A stretch of 46,904 bases of DNA from positions 1 through 46,904 of the forward strand of contig NZ_FUXH01000015.1 in assembly GCF_900167225.1 (NCBI RefSeq), given 5' to 3'. Numbering within the stretch: the first letter of the stretch is position 1; each line of letters opens with the position of its first letter. This DNA is from Porphyromonas crevioricanis. Its GTDB lineage: Bacteria; Bacteroidota; Bacteroidia; Bacteroidales; Porphyromonadaceae. Under the pieces are notes generated by a model. It was not told the DNA's origin. It did no database searches and saw nothing but the letters and a program-made list of their open reading frames with translations. Below are positions 27,166-34,145 of this stretch, in pieces. A program made the translations under genes and the position numbers.

Positions 27166-28689
27166 ATGATCCCCATATTTACATCTGCGGAGATAGCCGA
27201 GCTGGATCGGCGGACGATGGAAGAGGAGGGGATTGATCATGCCCGTTTGGTGGAGCGTGCTGCCGAAGCATTTGTGGTGCATTACAGGCAGCGGTATACG
27301 CCTGCCAGACGGGTATATGTTTTTGCCGGACCGGGGAATAATGGTGCCGATGCTTTGGCCATTGCCCGACATCTGTTGGCAGAGGGTTATGCGGTACATT
27401 GCTTCCTTTTCAATCCCAGTTTACGCCTTTCCGAGGCTTGTCGTGTACATCGCGAAAAGCTTGTTGAGATGCCTCTACATCGACTTACGGAGGTGAAAGA
27501 TGCTTTTGCTCCACCCGAGATCGAGCCAGATGCAGTAGTGTTGGATGGTTTGTTTGGTACCGGTCTGGATCGACCATTGACAGGGGGGTATGCCCGTTTG
27601 GTAACCTATCTCAATTCTCTTGATGCAACTCGTGTATCCATAGATATTCCTTCAGGACTGTTCGCCGAAGATAATTCGCTGCATGCCGAGCAGGCAATTG
27701 TTCGAGCCAAAGAGACGATTACTTTCGAGCAACCCAAGCTCTGCATGCTTTTGGCCGAATCGGCAGCTTATGTGGGAGAGTTTATTGTTGCTCATATTGG
27801 TTTGAGCGAAAGAGCCAAAGTCGATATGAGAAGTCGCTACCTGATGATGAGACCGGAAGATGCAGCCCGGCTCCTTGTTGAGCGGCATCGATTCGATCAC
27901 AAAGGTGTATACGGTCATGGTTTGATCGTGGCCGGGAGTAGAGGCATGATGGGCGCAGCCTGTTTGGCAGCCAAAGCTGCTTTGCGATCCGGGATAGGTA
28001 AGCTTAGCTTGCATGTACCCGGGTGTGGGTATGCTATAGCCCAGACAGCCGTACCGGAGGCTATGTGCAGAGAAGATCGGGATCCGGACTATATCACTCA
28101 CTGTTTGCCGGAGAGTTGGTTGACTGCCGTGGGTGTCGGCCCTGGCTTGGGAAGCTACCCCGAAGCAGAAACGATGCTTCAGAAGTTAATGGAGCAATAT
28201 CGAGACCCCATGGTAATAGATGCCGATGCTATCAACCTCTTGGGGCAATACCGACATTTGCTATCATTTATCCCCCCCAATAGTATCCTTACTCCACACC
28301 CTGGAGAGCTACAACGACTCACTTGCTATTGCGAGACAGGCTATGAGCAACTCAATCAGGCGCAAGCTTTTGCCATGCGACACCAGACTTATGTCATTCT
28401 CAAGGGTGCTTTTTCTGCTTGTTGTATGCCAGATGGGCATATTGTTTTCAACTCTACTGGCAACCCCGGAATGGCTACAGCCGGTAGTGGAGATGTATTG
28501 TTTGGTGTGATTCTCGGTCTTTTGGCTTCCGGTTATACTCCGGGCACAGCAGCATTGTTGGGCAACTATTTACATGGTTTGGCCGGTGATTGTTATGTGG
28601 CTGAGCATAGTGCAGAATCCCTCATTGCTTCGGACTTGATCGCCTATATCGGGCAGGCTTATAAGCAGATCAGGAATTATAAAGAATAG
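27166..28689 (+). CDS. nnr: Bifunctional NAD(P)H-hydrate repair enzyme Nnr (epimerase and ADP/ATP-dependent dehydratase)
   Basis: This 507-residue enzyme repairs damaged NAD(P)H hydrates. Residues about 1-220 are the YjeF-N epimerase: IFTSAEIAELDRRTMEEEGI, FAGPGNNGADALAIARHL, DGLFGTGLDRPLTGGY and SIDIPSGLFAEDN. Residues about 225-505 are the YjeF-C dehydratase with a ribokinase-like fold: HKGVYGHGLIVAGSRGMMGAA, AVGVGPGLGS, VIDADAINLL, LTPHPGELQRL and TAGSGDVLFGVILGLLASGY. The gene is the last of the operon, 13 nt after lpxA, and is followed by strong hairpins. Confidence 0.95.
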   Translation: MIPIFTSAEIAELDRRTMEEEGIDHARLVERAAEAFVVHYRQRYTPARRVYVFAGPGNNGADALAIARHLLAEGYAVHCFLFNPSLRLSEACRVHREKLVEMPLHRLTEVKDAFAPPEIEPDAVVLDGLFGTGLDRPLTGGYARLVTYLNSLDATRVSIDIPSGLFAEDNSLHAEQAIVRAKETITFEQPKLCMLLAESAAYVGEFIVAHIGLSERAKVDMRSRYLMMRPEDAARLLVERHRFDHKGVYGHGLIVAGSRGMMGAACLAAKAALRSGIGKLSLHVPGCGYAIAQTAVPEAMCREDRDPDYITHCLPESWLTAVGVGPGLGSYPEAETMLQKLMEQYRDPMVIDADAINLLGQYRHLLSFIPPNSILTPHPGELQRLTCYCETGYEQLNQAQAFAMRHQTYVILKGAFSACCMPDGHIVFNSTGNPGMATAGSGDVLFGVILGLLASGYTPGTAALLGNYLHGLAGDCYVAEHSAESLIASDLIAYIGQAYKQIRNYKE

Positions 28690-28750
28690 AGACCTTGTGC
28701 ATAGCACAACATCTGCCGTGCTGTTCTCGACATTCCAAGTATATAGTTAT

Positions 28751-28796
28751 AGATCCGCCCCTCCGATCTGCATAGCAGTACCAGAGGGGCGGATCT
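28751..28796. terminator. Hairpin between convergent nnr and TlpA-like genes (1)
   Basis: AGATCCGCCCCTC (28751-28763) and GAGGGGCGGATCT (28784-28796) form a perfect 13-bp stem. The 20-nt loop contains a small CTGC-ATA-GCAG hairpin. A weak T-rich end follows on the plus strand, so it is probably a terminator or 3'-end stabiliser for the lipid A operon. Confidence 0.75.
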
Positions 28797-28814
28797 GTTG
28801 TAGAAGTAGAACTT

Positions 28815-28847
28815 GTTGAGCAAAAACATGAATAGTTTTTGCTCAAC
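28815..28847. terminator. Hairpin between convergent nnr and TlpA-like genes (2)
   Basis: GTTGAGCAAAAAC (28815-28827) and GTTTTTGCTCAAC (28835-28847) form a perfect 13-bp stem with a 7-nt loop. It starts 6 bp from the stop of the minus-strand gene. No long T-run lies outside the stem on either strand. Confidence 0.65.
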
Positions 28848-28852
28848 GGCTT

Positions 28853-29977
28853 TTACTTGTCTTTGTAAATCTCTTCCAGCATTTCGGCAATAGGTTCGCT
28901 TTCATGTCCACGAGCCAGTATCTTACCATTAGCATCGATGAGCAATAGAGTCGGTATGCCTTCGATACCATACATATCGCCTATTGTCCCTCTTTCTTTC
29001 TCAAGCATTACCGGCCAAGTGATACCCAACTTTTCGATGGCGAGCTTGGTATCTTCCGGTTTATCCCAGATTGCTACACCGGCGATTTTCAAGCCTTTGG
29101 CTCCATATTTCTCAGACAGGGCTTTTAGCTTCACAACCTCTTGTCGGCAAGGTCCGCACCAGCTGGCCCAAAAATCTACAATCGTATACTGTCCCACTGC
29201 CAATAGATCGCTCAGCTTTGCCGTTTGATCGGGTTTATCTATATAGGCTCCCTCTACATCCACATAGGTGTGCCCCACACCAGTGGCTTCTTCACGAGAG
29301 GCTCTCTCAAGCCAGGAGCGAATTAAGGGATATTCCTTTATTTTCTCCCCGGCACGCTCAATGTAGGATTTGATCTCTTCCGACGGCAATACCCGAGAGC
29401 CTTGGTATACCAGTACAGCTCCCAGTAGGTCATTAAGATGCTTGTCTATATTTTGCCTGTATATGATTTGCAGGTCTTTTTCGAGATGTTCTGCAATTTT
29501 CTCTTTCAAGCTGATCAACTCTTCTTGCAGGATGCCTCCTTTGTTGGCTATTTCCGCAATTTCGTTCTTTGCCTGGCGAGTGCGATCGATAATTTCTTTT
29601 GCTATGCTGCCAAATTCGTTGTTCATCGAGCTTCCAGTGGCACAGACAGAGCTGTCCAGTGTGGCAGAAAGAGAAGTCGCTTCCGTGAAAAACGAGAATG
29701 AATGTTTTCCCAAGCGGCATTTCATCAGACGGAGGGAGTCGCTGTTGTAGGCATAGTTGAGCATTCGGTAGTCTTGCCCTTCTATATCAGCTGGCAGGGG
29801 TAGACTATCCACTGCTTTATCAAGAGCCACATCCATGAAGTATAGATGAGTGTGACTGCTCTCTACAATACTGTCGGGAATTTTGATCGAGATTTCTCCT
29901 TTGCCTCCACTTTGGCAAGACGGAAGAAGAACGGCCAGCAAAGTAGCTGGTAGGATGAGATGCTTTTTTAGTTTCAT
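28853..29977 (-). CDS. TlpA/ResA-like thioredoxin-fold lipoprotein
   Basis: This 374-residue envelope protein has a lipoprotein signal (LILPATLLAVLLPSC, Cys21). The N-terminal half (about 25-225) is a variable alpha/beta region of the kind found in Bacteroidota TlpA-like proteins (KHSFSFFTEATSLSATLDSS, then helices). The C-terminal domain (about 240-374) is thioredoxin-like: GQYTIVDFWASWCGPCRQEVVKLKAL with the CxxC active site. IAGVAIWDKPEDTKLAIEKLGITWPVM and the cis-Pro region GIEGIPTLLLIDANGKILARG follow. It probably acts as an anchored thiol-disulfide oxidoreductase or reductase in the periplasm. It is convergent with nnr and divergent from the SpmA/B-like gene. Confidence 0.9.
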   Translation of the reverse strand: MKLKKHLILPATLLAVLLPSCQSGGKGEISIKIPDSIVESSHTHLYFMDVALDKAVDSLPLPADIEGQDYRMLNYAYNSDSLRLMKCRLGKHSFSFFTEATSLSATLDSSVCATGSSMNNEFGSIAKEIIDRTRQAKNEIAEIANKGGILQEELISLKEKIAEHLEKDLQIIYRQNIDKHLNDLLGAVLVYQGSRVLPSEEIKSYIERAGEKIKEYPLIRSWLERASREEATGVGHTYVDVEGAYIDKPDQTAKLSDLLAVGQYTIVDFWASWCGPCRQEVVKLKALSEKYGAKGLKIAGVAIWDKPEDTKLAIEKLGITWPVMLEKERGTIGDMYGIEGIPTLLLIDANGKILARGHESEPIAEMLEEIYKDK

Positions 29978-30017
29978 TGTGTTGGTTGTGTTGAGTTTTG
30001 TTTGATTTGAGATGAAG

Positions 30018-30025
30018 CAAAGGTA
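30018..30025 (-). promoter_or_regulatory. -7 box (TACCTTTG) for the TlpA-like gene
   Basis: It is an exact TAnnTTTG on the minus strand, 40 bp before the start codon. It sits in the 71-bp gap shared with the divergent membrane-protein gene. No canonical -33 element is visible. Confidence 0.5.
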
Positions 30026-30048
30026 GAATTTTCCGTATTTTCGTCTCC

Positions 30049-31290
30049 ATGTTGCTCAACTATATATTCATAGCCTTTTTTCTTTTGGCTTTTGCTTTCG
30101 GACTATTGGAAGTTGTACTCAGCGGAGAATGGAACGTTTTTTCAACCATGGTCGATGCTACTTTTGTGCAGGCAAAGAATGGTTTTGAGATTGCTCTCTA
30201 CCTCACCGGAGTGCTGGCTTTGTGGCTTGGGCTTATGCGCATAGCCGAGCGAGCTGGTCTAATCGACAAGTTAGCCAAAGCTTCAGCTCCTGTATTGGGT
30301 TGCCTATTCCCCTCTGTTCCAAAAGGGCATCCGGTAATGGGGAATATCTTTATGAATATATCGGCCAATATATTAGGCTTGGACAATGCTGCCACTCCTC
30401 TGGGTATAGAGGCTATGGAGAAATTGCAGACCCTGAATAAGCGCAAGGAGGAGATCAGTGATGCCATGATCATGTTTTTGGCACTCAATGCCAGTGGCCT
30501 CACACTCATTCCTACCTCCATTATGGCTTTTAGAATGCAAGCCGGAGCTGCCAATCCAACAGATATATTCATCCCTATTCTCATAGCCACTGCAGCTTCC
30601 ACGCTTACCGCCATATGGGTGATTGGGCTCAAACAACGCATCAATCTGTTTCAGCGGCCATTATTGCTGCTTTATCTTGTTATGGTCACATTGGCAGCGT
30701 TAGTCTTATTTGCGTGGAAATACTTTTCTCAGGAACAATTTGCCCAGATCAGTTCGGCTGTCTCTTCTCTGTTACTGTTCTCCATTATCACATTATTTAT
30801 TTTCTCTGGTTGGAAGGCACGGATCAATGTTTACGAGGCCTTTATAGATGGAGCAAAAGAGGGGTTTCATACGGCAGTCGGGATTATTCCCTATTTGGTT
30901 GCAATTCTGGTTGCCATAGGAGTCTTCCGTGCTTCGGGAGCTATGGACTATTTAAGCGAGGGTATTCGCTGGCTTGCCGAAGTGCTTGGTTGGGATACGC
31001 GCTTTGTAGACGGTTTGCCGACCATACTGATGAAGCCTCTCAGTGGCAGCGGAGCCAGAGGTCTGATGGTCGATGCTATGCAGACATATGGAGCTGACAG
31101 TTTTGTGGGACGTTTGTGTTGTACTGTACAGGGTTGCAGTGATACGACTTTCTATGTAGTAGCCGTTTACCTTGGTGCGGTAGGAATCAAGAAGAGTCGC
31201 TATGTGCTGGGAGCTTCTCTTTTCGCCGACTTGATAGGGGCTATCGTTGCAATCTTGGTTACTTATCTATTCTTTGCCTCTGTGAACTAA
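30049..31290 (+). CDS. Fused SpmA/SpmB-like nucleoside-recognition (Gate) domain membrane protein
   Basis: This 413-residue integral membrane protein has about eight to ten hydrophobic segments. Residues about 45-165 form the first Gate-type domain (LWLGLMRIAERAGLIDKLA, VMGNIFMNISANILGLDNAATPLGIEAME, NASGLTLIPTS), which matches SpmA. Residues about 255-410 form a second (GAKEGFHTAVGIIPYLVAILVAIGVFRASGAMD, PLSGSGARGLMVD, CTVQGCSDTTFYVVAVY), which matches SpmB. In Bacillus the two are separate spore-maturation proteins; here there is no sporulation, so a transport role is more likely, with unknown substrate. ybeY follows after 23 nt. Confidence 0.85.
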   Translation: MLLNYIFIAFFLLAFAFGLLEVVLSGEWNVFSTMVDATFVQAKNGFEIALYLTGVLALWLGLMRIAERAGLIDKLAKASAPVLGCLFPSVPKGHPVMGNIFMNISANILGLDNAATPLGIEAMEKLQTLNKRKEEISDAMIMFLALNASGLTLIPTSIMAFRMQAGAANPTDIFIPILIATAASTLTAIWVIGLKQRINLFQRPLLLLYLVMVTLAALVLFAWKYFSQEQFAQISSAVSSLLLFSIITLFIFSGWKARINVYEAFIDGAKEGFHTAVGIIPYLVAILVAIGVFRASGAMDYLSEGIRWLAEVLGWDTRFVDGLPTILMKPLSGSGARGLMVDAMQTYGADSFVGRLCCTVQGCSDTTFYVVAVYLGAVGIKKSRYVLGASLFADLIGAIVAILVTYLFFASVN

Positions 31291-31313
31291 ATGAATTCGA
31301 ATCCAAAGCATTT

Positions 31314-31775
31314 ATGAATACAAATGATTTTTCCCCCTTGTGTAGAATAGAGTATTTCTCTGGAAACGTCAGTATGCCTACGCTTAAACGCCGGCTTCTG
31401 AAGGAATGGATTATCCGTGTGGCAGCCTCTCGTGGCCGTCGAGTTGGAGAGATTTGTTACCAATTTTGTTCGGATGAAGAGATCTTGGAGGCTAACAACC
31501 GTTTTCTCGGGCACGATTACTATACAGACATAATCACTTTTGATGACAGCATAGGAGAGACTATCAATGGACAAATGCTGATAAGTCTGGATACGGTTCG
31601 GTCCAATGCCAAGTTATTTGGATGCACTTATAGAAGGGAGTTGCATCGGGTTCTGATACACGGTATTCTGCATCTTTGCGGACAAGGGGATAAGACAGAA
31701 GACGAGGAGCGAGAAATGCACCGCTTGGAAGACGAAGCTTTGGCCCTATACGATTGCATGCTTTCGGAGGTGTAG
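31314..31775 (+). CDS. ybeY: Endoribonuclease YbeY, 16S rRNA maturation factor
   Basis: YbeY is a zinc-dependent RNase acting in 16S rRNA 3'-end processing and ribosome quality control. The 153-residue protein has the family layout: ICYQFCSDEEILEANNRFLGHDYYTDIITFD, then INGQMLISLDTVRSNA, then HRVLIHGILHLCGQGDKTEDEEREMHRLEDEAL. In the metal motif HxxxHxxxxxH the third position is Asp here (HGILHLCGQGD). I recall the same replacement in other Bacteroidota YbeY proteins. The start used gives a 21-residue lead before MPTLKRR; a start at MPTLK is possible but would remove conserved sequence. Confidence 0.93.
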   Translation: MNTNDFSPLCRIEYFSGNVSMPTLKRRLLKEWIIRVAASRGRRVGEICYQFCSDEEILEANNRFLGHDYYTDIITFDDSIGETINGQMLISLDTVRSNAKLFGCTYRRELHRVLIHGILHLCGQGDKTEDEEREMHRLEDEALALYDCMLSEV

Positions 31776-32258
31776 CTATTGTCTGAGAGAAGACCTTTGC
31801 GTGATTTTCAAAAGAATTGTTTGGAATTTTCCTCAAAGAGATGCTCAGCTTGTCGCAAAAAGATATTGAGCGATCTCCCGATTGCTCGGCATCCCTTTCG
31901 GGAGGCATCTAACGAGCCTGTCAAAAGCTTAGCAGCTTTTCCAAGAAAGCTTTATTGCTTTTTGCCGAAAGCTTAGGTGCTTTTTGAAGAAAGCTTAGGT
32001 GCTTTCGATGTGCTCATTAGGAGCTTCTTTCCCCAAGGTCCCTGAGAAAACTTTTGAAGAACCCTAAGAGGGAAATTTGGCTCTTGTTGTTTGGATCCCA
32101 ATCGGTTTGAAAGGAACCTCTTGTGATGGGACGAGGACAATATATTCCTCTGTCTATTCCATATTGTTTTACCTTCACGGTGTCTGATGCGGAGATCCTT
32201 AGCTGTGAGGATTTTCCTAATTAATAATATGGTATAATGTGATATAAGGATACTGTCC
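31776..32258. other. Gene-free region between ybeY and the methyltransferase gene
   Basis: These 483 bases carry the 22-bp repeat array and its degenerate flanks, and nothing that looks like a gene. A short 65-codon frame across the array has no recognisable features. Just before the methyltransferase gene is an AT-rich stretch (about 32216-32245). Confidence 0.55.
31924..32011. repeat. 22-bp tandem repeat array of small hairpins
   Basis: Four copies begin at 31924, 31946, 31968 and 31990, exactly 22 bp apart. Each starts AAAGC, has a 6-nt loop, then GCTTT, so every unit can fold into a 5-bp (or longer) hairpin. Copies 3 and 4 share AAAGCTTAGGTGCTTT exactly; copies 1 and 2 vary in the loop. 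Degenerate units in the same register may continue on both sides: GGC...GCC at about 31903-31918, and GCTC-ATTAG-GAGC at 32012-32024. Confidence 0.85.
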
Positions 32259-32936
32259 ATGGAAAAAAGACCCCGAAGTGCCTACCAAAAAAAGATGAAA
32301 CATTATGACGATGTGATCACCGGTCGCAAGTGGTGGTCCTGGCTCTACATGAATTTACTTTGGAGGACGGATGACAATAGAATAGCACGTCGGATATTAG
32401 AAATGATACCAGACGTCTTTTCCGGAGAAATACTTGATGTACCGGTGGGTACTGCTGTGTTTACCTATGCGAAGTATCTCCGTATGCAGAACGCTCGGAT
32501 CATCGGGCTGGATTATTCCGAAGAGATGCTTCGATTGGCCAGTGAACGTATTCGAAAAGAAAGCCTGAGCAATCTGACTTTGTTGCAGGGCGATGTCCGT
32601 CAAATACCTTTTGGGGAGGAATGTTTCGATTGTGTTTTATCGATGAGTGGTTTTCAAGCTTTTCCCGATAAGGATCTAGCATTTGCCGAGATTTATCGGG
32701 TTTTGAAGGTCGGAGGTCTTTTTTGTGGGTGTTTCTATGTGCAAGGCGAGCGACCAGTTGCAGATTGGTTTGTTCGCAATGTCTTGGATCGAAAAGGATT
32801 ATTTGTGCCACCTCATTACACTCGCAGGGAAGCCTTGGAGAAACTCCACTCTCTCTTTGGGAAGAATGTGGAGATTGAGGGGCATGGTTCTACTATGATT
32901 TTTCGTTGCATCAAACCTCCAAAAGAGGATTTGTAG
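32259..32936 (+). CDS. Class I SAM-dependent methyltransferase
   Basis: This 225-residue protein has a Rossmann-type methyltransferase fold. Motif I is IFSGEILDVPVGTAVFTY (a DxPxGT variant of DxGxGxG). Motif II is IIGLDYSEEMLRLASERI. Motif III/IV is LLQGDVRQIPFGEECFDCVLSMSGFQAFPDKDLAFAEIYRVLKVGGLF. It resembles the UbiE/Methyltransf_11 group. The N-terminus is strongly basic (MEKRPRSAYQKKMKHYDD). The substrate is unknown; quinones or small molecules are typical for this group. It stands alone between two gene-poor stretches. Confidence 0.86.
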   Translation: MEKRPRSAYQKKMKHYDDVITGRKWWSWLYMNLLWRTDDNRIARRILEMIPDVFSGEILDVPVGTAVFTYAKYLRMQNARIIGLDYSEEMLRLASERIRKESLSNLTLLQGDVRQIPFGEECFDCVLSMSGFQAFPDKDLAFAEIYRVLKVGGLFCGCFYVQGERPVADWFVRNVLDRKGLFVPPHYTRREALEKLHSLFGKNVEIEGHGSTMIFRCIKPPKEDL

Positions 32937-32971
32937 GCGAGCTGATGGCAGAAAACGAATTCCCGATTTGT

Positions 32972-32979
32972 TACCTTTG
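32972..32979 (+). promoter_or_regulatory. -7 box (TACCTTTG) for the small LRR protein gene
   Basis: It is an exact TAnnTTTG located 60 bp before the ATG. The transcript would start near 32986, just before a terminator-like hairpin. Confidence 0.5.
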
Positions 32980-32992
32980 CCTTCGGATGAAG

Positions 32993-33020
32993 AAGGGAGA
33001 GGGTTTCTCCCTTTTGTTTG
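32993..33020 (+). terminator. Terminator-like hairpin in the leader of the small LRR gene
   Basis: AAGGGAGA (32993-33000) pairs with TCTCCCTT (33006-33013) around a 5-nt loop, followed by TTTTGTTTG. It may end the upstream methyltransferase transcript or act as an attenuator, since it lies after the -7 box at 32972. Confidence 0.6.
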
Positions 33021-33038
33021 TAACTAATTGTGAGGAAA

Positions 33039-33959
33039 ATGAAGCTCTTTCTCTCTCTTCATAGGGCTGTGATACTTGCCTTGTTGACCCTGCTCCCTTT
33101 TTATAGCTATGCCGAAAAGGATCTATCGTCGGAAAATGTGATTGTTATGACTACTGCGAAAAAAGCAGGCGAGCAATTGGATTTCTATATCGAATCTTCT
33201 GGCCCTGTGTCTTTTGAAGGAGCCGAGGGAGAATGGGAAAATAAAAAATGGATTACCCTTACTGTGAGAGATCAGACAATAAGGATCAAAGGGGATATTC
33301 ACACGATGAATTGCCGTGAAAATATGTTGCAGACGCTCGATATATCTGGTTGTCAAACATTGAAAGAGATCAGTTGTTCTTCCAATCAACTTGCAGAGAT
33401 CGATCTGACAAAGAACAAAGCATTGGTTTCCTTCAACTGTTCATATAACAGAATATCTTCCTTGAATCTTTCGCAGAACAGGCTGCTCGAATTGCTTGTC
33501 TGTGATACCAATAATATCCAAGGGGAGCATATGACTTCCATGATTAAGAGTTTGCCAATTCGGGAAAGTCGCAAGGGAGATTGCTATGTCTTCAATATCC
33601 ACAGCGATCAGGAAAAAAATATTTGTCTTACGAGTGATGTTGCCATTGCCCAAAGTCGAGGCTGGAGGACAAAGGCTTTTAATGGAATTGTTGTGGAGGA
33701 CTACCCGGGTAGCTTCCCTGAATCTTTATCTCTTGAGCCGGAAGGTTGTCCTGTTATTTCCTATGATATGGTGACTGATGAGATTGTGATTTCAGCTGCA
33801 ATATCTGGTTCCATTGTTCGTCTCTTTTCTTTCGATGGGCATATGCTTAGTTCTACTCAGATCGATGCGCGAGGATGTGCGAGGCTTGGTGTGGATGTTT
33901 TGAACCATATCTGTTTACTACAAGTCGGAGAGCAAGTATTCAAAGTCTCTCTCCCATGA
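33039..33959 (+). CDS. Small leucine-rich-repeat exported protein with degenerate T9SS-type C-terminal domain
   Basis: The protein has 306 residues from the ATG at 33039 (a GTG at 33030 would add three). The signal peptide is KLFLSLHRAVILALLTLLPFYSYA. Residues about 30-85 match the pre-LRR beta region of the larger protein at 8406 (KAGEQLDFYIESSGPVSFEG). LRRs at about 88-165 read LKEISCSSNQLAEIDL and LVSFNCSYNRISSLNL. The module ends in IKSLPIR, NICLTSDVAIAQSRGW. The last 70 residues resemble a sorting domain by position and strand pattern (DEIVISAAISGSIVRLFSFDGHML). They lack the usual YPNP start and end FKVSLP instead of a basic tail. Secretion by the type IX system is therefore plausible but not certain. 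Confidence 0.7.
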   Translation: MKLFLSLHRAVILALLTLLPFYSYAEKDLSSENVIVMTTAKKAGEQLDFYIESSGPVSFEGAEGEWENKKWITLTVRDQTIRIKGDIHTMNCRENMLQTLDISGCQTLKEISCSSNQLAEIDLTKNKALVSFNCSYNRISSLNLSQNRLLELLVCDTNNIQGEHMTSMIKSLPIRESRKGDCYVFNIHSDQEKNICLTSDVAIAQSRGWRTKAFNGIVVEDYPGSFPESLSLEPEGCPVISYDMVTDEIVISAAISGSIVRLFSFDGHMLSSTQIDARGCARLGVDVLNHICLLQVGEQVFKVSLP

Positions 33960-34145
33960 TTTGTCGTGGCTTCAGCTTTCTTTTTTGTGAAATTTCTGAA
34001 TTAGAAGGACATTTTGCTCTTGTCCGGAGAAGGAAGACAAGGGCATCTGGGCGATACACCGAGAGGAGAGTATTGTTGTTATTGAGTGCGATCTCTTCCG
34101 AATTTTTGATTTGAGTACCTTCGTGTCATATATACGTTGGATATC

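Noticed and set aside
31779-31976. 65-codon open frame through the 22-bp repeat array
   Set aside because: No homology is seen, it includes repeat units whose period (22) is not a multiple of three, and no start signal is present.
31924-32011. Tandem repeats considered as a CRISPR array
   Set aside because: Units are contiguous 22-mers without unique spacers, and no cas genes are in the window.
32230-32245. TATAAT-like sequence (GGTATAATG) as a sigma-70 promoter for the methyltransferase
   Set aside because: Bacteroidota use TAnnTTTG -7 boxes; the AT-rich stretch makes a chance match likely.
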